Assembly (NCBI GenBank): GCA_936450465.1
Contig: OW388296.1
Coordinates: 38,840,023-38,904,022 of the forward strand
Length of the DNA stretch: 64,000 bases
From: Gibbula magus
Lineage: Eukaryota > Mollusca > Gastropoda > Trochida > Trochidae
Direction of reading: 5' to 3'
A model generated the notes under the pieces. It was not told where the DNA came from. It saw only the letters and a list, made by a program, of their open reading frames with translations, and ran no database searches. Of this stretch, positions 23,194-35,800 are shown piece after piece; position 1 is the first letter of the stretch, and the number at the start of each line of letters is the position of its first letter. A program made the position numbers and the translations under genes.

Positions 23194-26100
23194 CTGCATT
23201 AAAACAGTTGATGTGGTGACCAATGTCTTTGGGCAGATTAAGCCAAGTTTATAGTTTTTCATTACAATATTTTAAATAATTAATGTTGTATTTTGACTTC
23301 TTTAACAACATTTGAAAAAAGCATATTTTTATTACTTACATCCAACGGAGTTTTCTCGGCGGGCATTTGGCTACATGATAAGGAAAATAAGTAACTGACA
23401 CGACAATAGTGTACAGTATGCTTGGGCATGTACATATTTAGTGGTACTTATAACAGCGTCGTTATCCGATCTGAACACCATTTGCTGTTTCCAATGCCAT
23501 CTTCATTAAATAGTACCTGTGATACTTGACACAATGATGCAAGTCGACACGTCTATTTAAACGTTAAAAAAATAGATATATTATGTTACACAAGTTTGAA
23601 AAACTTGATCGAAATATTGACCCGAATGTAATGACAGAAAGAATTTCATGGAAGAATTAGTGATTGCCATGATCTTTTTTTTATTTTCTGATATGAACAT
23701 ATGATCTTCCTTTAATGTTTATTCAAATATCAAAATATATTTGGCATTCTATTTAACCTTTTTAAAATCTAAAGATTCAAGACGTAGAATAAAAAAGTTG
23801 CGAATCGGTGCACTTATATATGAACACATGTTAAACATAATAATGGTCGATTTGTGAGATTTCAGAATTTTAGCCGCAACAAAGACTTTGTTAAATTTAT
23901 AATAATATCATTGTAGAATGTGAATTTCGTTTGTTAATTGAATGTAGAATTTATCAACATATGCGAGTTTATGTATTACCAACAACAACAGATTAGTCAA
24001 AGTACAAAAAACATTGTTGGTTGATCTATGTAATTTCTATGTTATGTAGATATAATGACATACTATCTATCATGTGTTACTATAAGACAATTTAGAGATA
24101 GCCTATCACGTTTCCAATGTTCATCACATGATTTATGGATTGAAAAAAGCAGATATTTAAATATAAAAAGAGAAGACAGATTATGTAAATCATGTAAACT
24201 CAACGTATTAGAAAGTGAATACCATTTTTGATTGTGTGTCCATTATATAATAAATTACGTAGAAAATACCTTAAAGAGTTCTATTATGTCGATCCTTCTA
24301 CAGATATATTTTTATTTTAATTAAACTGTAAAAATCAGAATGTATTTACAATCTTATTTCTGTCTATATACCATGCTATGCATATCAGAAATGACTAGAA
24401 TAAGAGAGCAGCGCAATGTATCATCGTGCCATGTATATTTTAGTATGGAATAAAGAATTTCGATTTCGATGGTAAATATGCTGACATGTGGGGTATCTGT
24501 ACACTACATGACGAGGTAAAGGATACACCTTCTCTTCCAGATACACAACCTCAGCAGGGCCAGTGGCGGGGCTAGACATGTCGCTCTCCAGCACTGCAAT
24601 CAATACAATCACAGTTTCACTTAAGGAGTCGGTAATGACAGAACAAGGCCCCTCAGACGACGTATCATCCATCAAAGTAGGATTTAATGCAAAAAAATTA
24701 TAATTTTAATGTCAAGTCGAATAAATGGTTTCGTAATTTGGTCACTATAGCGTTCATTCCAAGGAACACTGTTTATACTGTAGAAGGACAATATGTTTAA
24801 TACTGTTTCGTGATTGATAAATAATAAATTGTGTTTATGTCAGGGATTTCATTGTAATCGGAAAAGGTAGCATTTGGTGTTAATTGCAGTCGAATTTAAT
24901 AAGTTTCTGAGTCAGTCCCAGTCTACTCATTTCACTTCCGTTCACTCCATGTTTGCTGCAGTCAGTCACATCGGTTTTGTAAATGTAGGGGGCCATTCCA
25001 AGTCGGTACCATTTCTTCCAGTCACTTGCAGTCTGGTACCATCTCATCTAGTTACTTTCAGTCAGGTACCATCTCTTCGAGTTAATTCAAGTCAGGTACA
25101 AACTATTCCAGTCAGGTACCATCTGTTCTAGTCATTTCCAGTCTTCTATCATCTGTTCTAGCTACTTCCAGTCAGGTGCCATCTATTCCAGTCAGGTACC
25201 ATCTCTTCTTGTTACGTCCTGTCAGGTACCATCTATTCCAGTCAGGTACCATCTCTTCTTGTTACGTCCTGTCAGGTACCATCTATTCCAGTCAGGTACC
25301 ATCTCTTCTTATTACTTCCTGTCAGGTACCATCTCTTCTAGTCAGGTACCATCTCTTCTTGTTACTTCCTGTCAGATACCATCTCTTCTTGTTACTTCCT
25401 GTCAGGTACCATCTCTTCTAGTCAGGTACCATTTCTTCTTGTTACTTCCTGCCAGATACCATCTCTTCTAGTCACGTTCAGTCTGCTATCATCTGTTCTA
25501 GTTACTTCAGTCTGGTACCATCATTTCTAGTTACCTCCGGTTAGGTGCCATCTTTTCTAGTCACTTCCAGTCAGGTACCATCTCTTCTAGTTACTTCCAG
25601 TATGATGCCATCTCTTCTAGTCACTTTCTGTCTAGTGCCATCTTTTCTAGTCACTTCCAGTCTGGTGCCATCTCTTCTAATAACTTCCAGTATGATGCCT
25701 TCGTTTCTAGTCACTTCCAGTCTGGTGCCATCTCTTCTAGTTACTTCCAGTCTGGTGCCATCTCTTCTAGTTACTTCCAGTCTGGTGCCACCTAGTCCAG
25801 TCTCTACAAGTCAAGTGCCATCTCTTCTAGTCACTTCAAGTCTAGTATCATCTCTTCAGTCACTTTCAGTCTTCGCATTTGTTTGCTGCCATTTGACATG
25901 AGCTATATCTGTGGACTCGTTTGTTCGAGCGCGAGCATATCTTTTTTCCGTTATTATGAGATTTTGATACATTTTGGCAAGATACATACAAACTATGAGA
26001 ACAAATTGTATGTAACATCCATATGTTATACAATTTTTAATTAATTTATTTTTTTGGCATGTTTAAGGTTATAAGTTAATGTATAGTCATGTTATTACCA

Positions 26101-29100
26101 CCTTCATGTATTATTACTTTAGTGCAAAAATACTTTATGAATGTATATGTATATGTATATTTTAAAAACAAGCATATTATATAATTTTACAAACTTTCGC
26201 CTATTTAGTTACTTTTAAGAATCAATTTATAACCATACAGCTGTGTATTATTCATGTAATGTGTGTGTATTTTATGAATACCTAGTTTTTATAATTAATA
26301 TTACGAGCAGTCTTTGACGCAAAGCAAATTCCCTTCTTGGGCAAGAAAGTATTATTATTAGGTCTTCAAGACGTATGTCTGGAAGACCTATTGTTCTCAT
26401 CCGGATTTGTTTTTTTAGGTCTTCAAGACAAAGTCATGAAGACCTATTGTTATTGTCGTGGGTTTTTTTTTTTTAAATTATTTATTATTTGTACCGAATT
26501 TTGTCCGCAGGTTTCCCGCTTAACGGCTCGAGCGATTTACATGCAATTTGCAGGGTTCATAGCTTATGGCTTACACTGGATTTGTGTCGAGCTACTTTTT
26601 GGATTTTCGACTTCTTTCTTGAGTTATCTCCCCTTGAAGTTAAAACTTCAAAATTTATTAGCTCAAGAACTAATCAAGATATTTTCACAAAACTTCTACC
26701 AATATGTGGGCAACAACATTCCCCATCGATTAGGTCTATAGCGGTTTTCGGCCGTAATAATAGATTTTTTGTTATTTTGAAAAAAATGAAAATGTTGTGC
26801 AATTTCGCAGTTTTTAGGGTATGCGTCTTCAAAAATCGTCTTCTAAAAAAGAGCAATACATACAGCTAAGTGTGATAGGTTATCTGAAAGCTAATTGAAT
26901 TTAGAACAAAGTTATTTCGGCAGATTGTTTAATTTTGACCTTGAATTCGAGTAATTTGCCCTTGAATATGGACCTCTTTCAAAAAGGCGTTTTTCGGTTG
27001 CATTTTAAAATAGGTATAACTCTGTTACTAATGATCGTATTTCACAATTATACATTGTCATCTCTTACTAATGACTAGTGTAACAATTCCATAACATATC
27101 ATTGTGATATAAAAGTTGATAGTTTGCGCACATTTCGGACATTTTCCCAAAATATTAAAAAAATTAGGATTTTGAGATTGTTCGAGGGGTATAGTCTTTG
27201 GAGAATTTTTGTTCGCAAACCACTGAAGATACCAGAACCTTTATTAGTTTATTTTGAAGGAGAAACGTTATTTATTGGGACAATACTTTTCAAGAACGTA
27301 TCTGTCATAGTGTAAATGTGACATAGTCATAGTCATAGAAGATTGTCATTTTTCGAAAATCGCCATTTTCAGCAAAGGGTCATTTCTGCTTAACTTCTTA
27401 TGCTATTGCAATTTTATTCAAACCTACGTATGCACAATTTCAAGTGCAACAATTTTTCTGTTGTCTACTTTCATCAAAAGGTTGATAGTTAAACCTCGAC
27501 CATCGCAATTGTTGTCTAGGGGTCCGAAATTGAGCATTTTTTAGTATTTTCCTTAATTTTCAGAAGAACATAACGAATTATACATATGAATGCAGTCTAA
27601 ATGATGGTTACATCAACTTAAGTAGAAATTAAAGCACAACAGTTTCTATACCACACTTTAGTATGAAAATATTAACCATTTTGTCTTAATCATGAGAAAG
27701 ATCATGTAGGGGTCCATAAATAAGCGATTGTTCCATTTTCAGAGGGTCATTGTCTTTGGAGATTTTTTTTTTAAATAACTATTGAAGATAGAGACATGTT
27801 TGATAACTCATTTTAAAGCATAGAAACTGGTGAATAACTGAGAGTCCAACATGGAGTTCAAGGTCAAGCAGAAGTCTTGAAGACCTAAGTATTGCCTTGG
27901 CAATCCTAGTCTTCTTATTATTATTATTTGCAGGTTTTGTGCGCCTCACTGTGACATACTGGCTGACCCGATTTCCATGAAATTTTCAGGGATGATAGCC
28001 AGTCTCCTTAACCAGCCCTGTACGTCGGCCGATTTTTTACTTTCGACTTATTTCGTGAGTTATCTGCCCTTGAAGTTAAAATTTCAAACCTCATTAGTTC
28101 GAAAACTAATCAAGATATTTGCACAAAACTTTCACCACTATGCGGGCAACACCATTCCCCATTAGGACTATAGCGGATTTAATTTTATTTTTTTTTCGCA
28201 ATTTCGCGGTTTTGAGGATACGTATCTTTGAAAATCTTCTCCTTAATAACGGAAAAACATACAGCTATGTATTATACCTCAATATAAAGCCTAATAACTG
28301 CTTCTTTACGTGAAATCGCCCGAATTTAGAATTTCGACTTGGTATTTGAGTAATTAACAATTGCAAATCAACACATTTGAAAAGGGCGAATTTCGGCCTC
28401 ATGTTTAGAGGGTCATAACTCATATGTCAAAGATACGTATTACAATATGATCCAAATACGTCACATAACATTTCTCTTTGACATCTATATCATGTAAAAG
28501 TTGATGATTTTGCCACAATTCAACCATTGGCCCAAAAATATTAAATTTTGTAATTTTGAGACTTTTCGAGGGGTATATTATTTGAAGATTTTTCGATCAA
28601 AAACCACTAGAGATAGCAACAAGTTTAATAGCTCATTTCGAAGTAGAAACGTCATTTATTAAAAAATATAACGTTCAAGCATGTATCTGTCATACTGTAC
28701 TTGTGACAATTCACAGAAGATTGTCATTTTTCGATGCACAATTTCAAGAACAACAACCTTTTTCTTGACCCCTTTCATAAAAAAAATTGATAGCTTTTTT
28801 GAGTATCATCTTGAATATGCAGAACTACATAACGCATTACTTATGTATACAATCTTAATGATGATTACATCTATAGCTACTTAAGTGGAAATTAAAGCAC
28901 AACGTTTTCTATGTTACATCTTAGTATGAAAATATAAACCATTTTGTTTTAATGTCTTTCTGTTCGAAAGATCATGTAGGGGTCCAATAATAAGCGATTG
29001 TTACATTTTCAGAGGGTCATGGTCTTTGGAGAATTTGTTTTAAAAAAGCTGCTGAAGATAGAGACACGTTTGATAGCTCAATTTAAAGCAGAGAAACTGA

Positions 29101-29178
29101 TGAATAACCGAGAGTCCAACATGGAGTTCAAGGTCAAGCAGAACTCTTGAAGACCTAAGTATTGACGCGTCAATCCTA

Positions 29179-29239
<61 letters not shown>

Positions 29240-29712
29240 GACGACGTTTCGACATAGATTCCAATGTCGAAGCTTCGCATACATAGAATACAGGAACTGT
29301 TATTCATAGATGGTTCCTCATTCTTCACCACACAACTTCTAGAATGCCAATCAAAGAAGATAGATATTTTCTATCATTCGTCACTGGGGACATAGCGATA
29401 TATTTGCCTCTTGGTTTTATTTAACTTGTCTTATTGGATATACAATACTTAACGCGGGACTAATAACGCTATGTTACCATTAATATTGTAATTTATAATG
29501 TAGTTCTAAAACGTGTTAGACAAGTTGTTCTCGAAGACATAAACAGTCGTCAGTTGACAGTATATGTTTGTCATTTTCGGAAAAGTTGACAATATTTGTC
29601 ATAATTTGGTTATTTTAAAGGAATATTGAAGTAAGGTACTTGTTCCCAGACTTCAATCATTTGTCGGTGTTACATTAGAGACAAACTTACAATTTGGTGA
29701 TCTGTTTCTTTA

Positions 29713-29773
<61 letters not shown>

Positions 29774-29808
29774 TACTAAAGAAAAAGATAGTTTATAGTA
29801 TAATATAG

Positions 29809-29855
<47 letters not shown>

Positions 29856-32800
29856 AACAAATGAAAACGTACCTTAGTTCAAAATTCCTTTAAAATAACC
29901 AAATCACAAAGAGTTGACGTTAAAAATAAACAGTTTTGTCATCAGAAATCGAGTCAGCTGGGATAAAATTTTGATTGTCCAGAGTTTTCATAAGCCCCAG
30001 TCACATTTACGTTATTTAACGTAGTGATGTAGAACGTAGCTTAACGTAGTTAATTGTACTAAAGCCTAGTAAACCGTAGTTAACCTTGGTTATCCGTATT
30101 CAAAACATAGACGTGAGAAAAACGTATTCTGTGAACTTTCATGTTCAAAGTTTAGATTTTTTAACTACCTTTTAAGAAACGTAGTTGAATTTACTTGGGT
30201 GTAGTGAATTGGAAATTTGAACTTAGTTCATTGTAGTTAAACCTAGTTAAGAAAGTACTTAAACGTATTACATCTTGTCCCCGAATAACTACACCTTACC
30301 ATACTCGGTATTTAAGCCGGTTATACTACCTTTAAGTACATTCTAGTACGTTGTACTACGTTTGACTACGTTATACTACAGTAAACTAAACCAGTATCAT
30401 TTAAGTTGAAGAACATTTCAGAACAAAAGACTAGGTGTTAGTACGGCTGTCTACGTTATCAACACATTTACATTACGTTTTGGTTGGTTTGTTATAGAAG
30501 GATACACACTGACATTACTGTACATGGCAACAATTTCAAAATGAATATTCAACTGAATTTAGTTGCTTTATCATGTATACTTTCTCTTACTATTTATGAT
30601 ATATATTTCACCTTCTATAATAAGAATCTGTTATCAGCTGTTGTCAGCTACTGATCACATATTTACAAGGAGATCCAGATAACCAGCTGTATGTTCACAT
30701 TCCGACACACTATCAGGTCACTATCTACCCAGCTCCAACCTCATATACATTTTTATGTATTGAAATTAGTGTAAGTCGTCTGTGTGTCTGCTGTTTAGTT
30801 ATTTTTAAGAATCAACATCCTCATTACCTGTCCCAATCAAGAGGTGTTTCGCTTTGACAATTTCCGTAATTCATGGCTTACCTGAGTATATATTCAAGAA
30901 TGATGAGAATTTGGTCGTGACATATCTGAATAGGATAAGACAGTTTTACACATTAAGCGTGTGGGATATGAGCCACAATTCGATCATGTTGCCCTTCGTT
31001 CGCCGACTCGGTTGTTTTAAATATTACGCTAGGAGGGGTCGTAAAACACGATATGATTGTTTGTCAATATAATCCCATGTTCTTACTGAAAAAACATTAA
31101 TGTTGATGATGACGTTATAATATATGCTTTTGAATTGTGGTATTTAAACAAAAACTTTATAAATAAATTTAATTTAATTGTTAATAATGAATTGAATATT
31201 ATTTAGATGATCTTTTACCTCAGAATCTTAAGAAATATAATTATTGTTATCTATAATAATATATAATTTATGAATGAGTGAGTGAGTTATTGTCAACTAC
31301 CACTTTGGCAACATTGCAATCATTAGCGGTGAATAATCTAAGTTCAAAACAATAATTGCACAATTGCTTATTTAGAAGAATTAAAATTTACAATTTATCA
31401 GAAAGATTAATTGCCTTTAAAGTCAATGATATATATGTTTATACTTGTGAATATTAGAAGTTGGATAATTTGAATGGTGAATACATGACGTTATAACTAA
31501 AGAATCAGTAGGGAATTTATTTCCTGTATCAATGTAAATGAAAATATAGTCGCAAGCGACGATAAACGGATTCAGCCCATAAATGAATGAAAGTTATGAA
31601 TGAAGCAACCTTATAGTGTAATTGCACATCTTTTGAAGAATGTTGCAAAATCTCTAACATTTCTGTATGCTTACCGAGACCCAAATTTCCCATGTCAAAA
31701 TGACATATTTTAAAAGAAAATCATGAAAACAATGTTGTTTAGGCTCGATTACAAGCATAACATCATATATAAGCAATGATTTACGTTATTGCTCACATGG
31801 TTATTGTGCATCTTTAAAAAAAATCAAGTTTCTCTCTGCATTTCGAATTTTGAAACAGCAAGTCTCTAAGTGAAAATGGTAAGATCACATGGAACCCTAC
31901 ATTATGTATCTCATGATTAAGATAAAACGGTTAATATTTTTGTACTAAGGTTTAACATAGAAAATGTTATGTAGATTTAATCATCATTTAGGTTGCATAC
32001 ATAGTAAGTGCGTTATGTTCTTCTGAATGTTCATGAAAATACTCCAAAATGCTTATTTTCGGACCCCTAGATCACGTTTGCGATGTTTGAAGCTTAACTA
32101 TCAACATTTTGATGAAAAAAATTTCAACATAAAGGTTGTTTTACTTGAAAGTAAACATCCGTAGGTGCAAAAACATTTTCAATATCGTGATTATATTAGT
32201 TAAGCGATTATGATCCTTTGAATTTAGCTGAAAATGGCGATTTTCGAATAATGACAATGTTCTATGACTTGTCATACGTAAACTATGACAAATATATATT
32301 TGAAATTTATTATTCTTAATAAATGACATCTCTACTTTAGAATGAGCCATTAAAAGTAATGGTATCTTCATTGGTTTACGATAGAAAATTCTCCAAAGAA
32401 AGAACCCCTTGAAAAATCTCAAATTAACAAAATTTCATTTACTTGTTTCTTTGTCCAAATTGTGTTGGAACGATCATTTTTTGTATGATAATGATATGTT
32501 ATGGAATTGTTGAGCTGGTTATTATAAAGAGATTGCAATAAATAACTGTGACATACATTTATTCCAGACAGAGTTATGTCCCTGTGAACATTGAGCCGAA
32601 AAATCAACATTTGAAAAAGGACCATATTCAAGGGCAGATTTAGCTGTAGGACGAAATTAAAAAAATTTGGTCGCCACTTTGTTTGCCATTCAATGCGCTT
32701 TAAAATGAGCTATCAAACATAGCTGTAAGTATTGCCGTTATGTAGAAGATGATTTTTAAAGACGCTTACCCTCACAACTGCAAAAGTTCACCAAATATAA

Positions 32801-35800
32801 GCCTAATTGATGAGAAATGTTATTGCGCACATTTTGGTGAAGGTTTTGTGAAACTATCTTGAATAGTTTTCGAGCTATTTAGGTTTGAAGTTTTTACTTC
32901 AAGGGGAGACAACTCAAGAACCAGATCGAAATTAACAAAAATGGCTCGTGCAGAGCGATTCTGATACGGGCTGTCATCCTTGAAAATTTCATGCAAATCG
33001 GTCCAGCCGTTAGTTCTGAATCGGTTCCACAAAATCCGCGGAATAATAATAATAAATATAGTCACAAGTGACGATAAAAGGATTCAGCGCAAAAATTAAT
33101 TAAATGTCCTGAATGAAAACACCCTTCTTTTGTAATTGCGCATCTTTTAAAGAAAGTTGCATGTCTCTAGCATGTCTGTAGGATTATTGAGACCCAAATT
33201 TCAATGTTGAAAACTGCATGTTTTCGGACTCCTGGAGAAAAGCCTGAATTGTGACTTAACTATCAACTTTTATATGATAATGATCTGAACTTGAATTGTT
33301 ATGCAACAAACGGGGAATAGATTGCAATAAATAACATTGACATTGATTTATTTCTGACCGAGTTATGTCACTTTGAAAACTAAAGCCAAAATACCAACGT
33401 TTAAAAAAATACTACATTCAAGGGCAGATATTTCAAGTTCTTTGGACAAAATTCGAAATTTTGACCCGTCAAAGTCTTAACCATTTATTCAGCTTTAAAA
33501 AGAGCTATCACACATGTCTGTACATATTGCCGTTTGAGAGAAGAAGATATTCAAAGAAGCAAACCCTCAGAATCAGTACAGTTTCTATATTGTTCAATGT
33601 GTGAGCATAACTGACTGTTGTGCCGTAACTATCAACTTTTATATGATAATGATCTGAAGTGGAATTGTTGGGCAGGTAGTGGGGAACAAGTTGCATTAAA
33701 TAGTTTGGACCTAAGTGTATTCGTGACAGAGTTATGTCCCTTTGAACATAGAGCTAAACTAGAAGAGCGTTTGCGGGACACCCCAAAAGCAGAGCAGCTC
33801 CGAAACTTTGGGTCTCGCCTTTCCCTGTTCAGCCTTCTCCTTAGCATGAATAAAATGGGATTTTTTTTTCGACAAAAATTTGTTCATTATTTGGGGGTCA
33901 CTTTTCACAAGTTTGTTCTTAAAACCTATTTCTGATTTAAAAATTGGATCAAAGGATTAACATGGCCTTAACCAATATCTCATGACCTTGACCTTTGACC
34001 TTCAAGGTCACACCATCAATGATTACTTTTCATTGTGTATAACAATCATGCAATGACTCAAATTGTTCATTGTTAACATAAGGCATATTCACAATTGCAT
34101 GCTTAAGTTGTGACCTTGCTGTGACCTTGACCTTTGACAGATTTTAGCGGAAACGTTTTCGAATCTTGGTCTTTCTCCATAGTTGATATCAACCAAATAA
34201 GAGCCTGACAGCACAAACATGTTTGAAGTTATCGTGTTTACAAGGATTATTGTAGTGATTTGAGAACTCATGACCTTGACCTTTGCCCTTGAATGTGAAC
34301 ATGTCAAAATCATTTACCAGATTTATAAGAAAGAAGCTATGTCTATGAGGTGTTATAATACCTTCTTGGAAAAAAGTTATTTAGAGATTTCAGAACTGCA
34401 TGTTTAAGTTGTGACCTCGCTGTGACCTTGACCTTGGACAGATTTCGGCGAAAACCTTTTCAAATCTCAGTCGTTATCCATAGTTGATATATACCAAGTA
34501 AGGGCCTGATAGCACATAAGTTGTTGAAGTTATCGTGTTTACAAGGATTTTTGTAGTGATTTCAGAACTCATGACCTTGACCTTTGACCTTGAATGTGAG
34601 CTTGTCAAAATAATTCCCCAGGTGTACAAGAAAGAAGCTATATATATGAGGTGTTGATACCTTCATGGAAAAAGTTATTTAGTGTTTTCAGATCTGTTGC
34701 CCTTGACCCTATTTCGTGACCTTGACCTTTAAAATTCAAGGTCACCCAATCAGTGATCACTTGTCATTGTGTATCACAATCATGTAATGATTCAAAGACA
34801 GTTTCGCAAAAGCATGCTTAAGTTGTGACCTCGCTTTGACCTTGACCTTTGACGGATGTTAGTGAAAACCTTTCCAAATCTTGGCCTTTCTCTAAAATTG
34901 AAAAACACCAAAAAAGAGCCTGATAGCACAAATATTTTTCAAGCTATCGTGTTTACAAGGATATTTTTAGCGATTTCAGAACTAGTGACCTTGACATTTG
35001 ACCTTGAATGTGAACATGTCAAAAATATTCCCCAGGGGCATAAGTAAGAAGTTATGTATATGAGTTCTCAAAACCCTCTAGGAAAAAAGTTATAGCGAAT
35101 ACAAAACGCGGCGGCAGCGGCGGCGACGGAAACAACATTTAAACGAACATTAAAAATTTTGGTTCGTCACTGTCTTAACCATTTATTCAGCTTTCATATG
35201 ATCTATCCTATATAGCTGTATGTGTGCCCGGGATTTAGGAGAATATTTTTAAAGACGCACACCCTCAAAATCGCGAAATTTCAGTAGATTTTCTTTTTTT
35301 TGTAAAAAGCAACACATTTATTATTACGGCCCAAAATGCCTATAGGTATAATCGATGGGGAGTATTGTTGCCAAAAGTTTGGTGAAGTTTGTGTGAAATT
35401 ATCTTATTTAGTTTGAGCTATTGAGCTTTGCAGTTTGCACTTTTTTCATAGTGTCCAGATTTCAGGTACTCACTGTGTAAAAAGTATTGCGAATTAGAGC
35501 CTGTGATTGAATAACCAATACATATAAAGGGCTGAATCCTTAAAAATAAACACGCCAATAACTATAAAGATTCAGCCAAATGGCTGAATCCTTTATTGTT
35601 TCGCATAAAAACTTGATCAAAAGTCATACAAACATACTGTCCTTTCAATGAATGGTGTATATTTGAATTATTATGATATCGAATAGATGTATACATGAAT
35701 AGCTATTACTAAAATGATGTATGGACAAATATTAAATAGTTGCTAAATGATTCCTCTGAAATAAATGTGACATGTGTTTATGTTGCTTGCTTTAAAACAA

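Noticed and set aside
24997..25868. CRISPR-like array
   Set aside because: Units are contiguous, with no unique spacers of constant length, and the DNA is eukaryotic.
25176..25901. Plus-strand frames with VPSLLVTS-type repeats
   Set aside because: They are translations of a stop-free minisatellite and have no independent support.
29040..29264. Poly-isoleucine ORF on the minus strand
   Set aside because: It is the translation of an ATT microsatellite.
34089..34313. Short ORFs in the TGACCTTTGACCT repeat
   Set aside because: The repeat has no consistent frame between its two copies.
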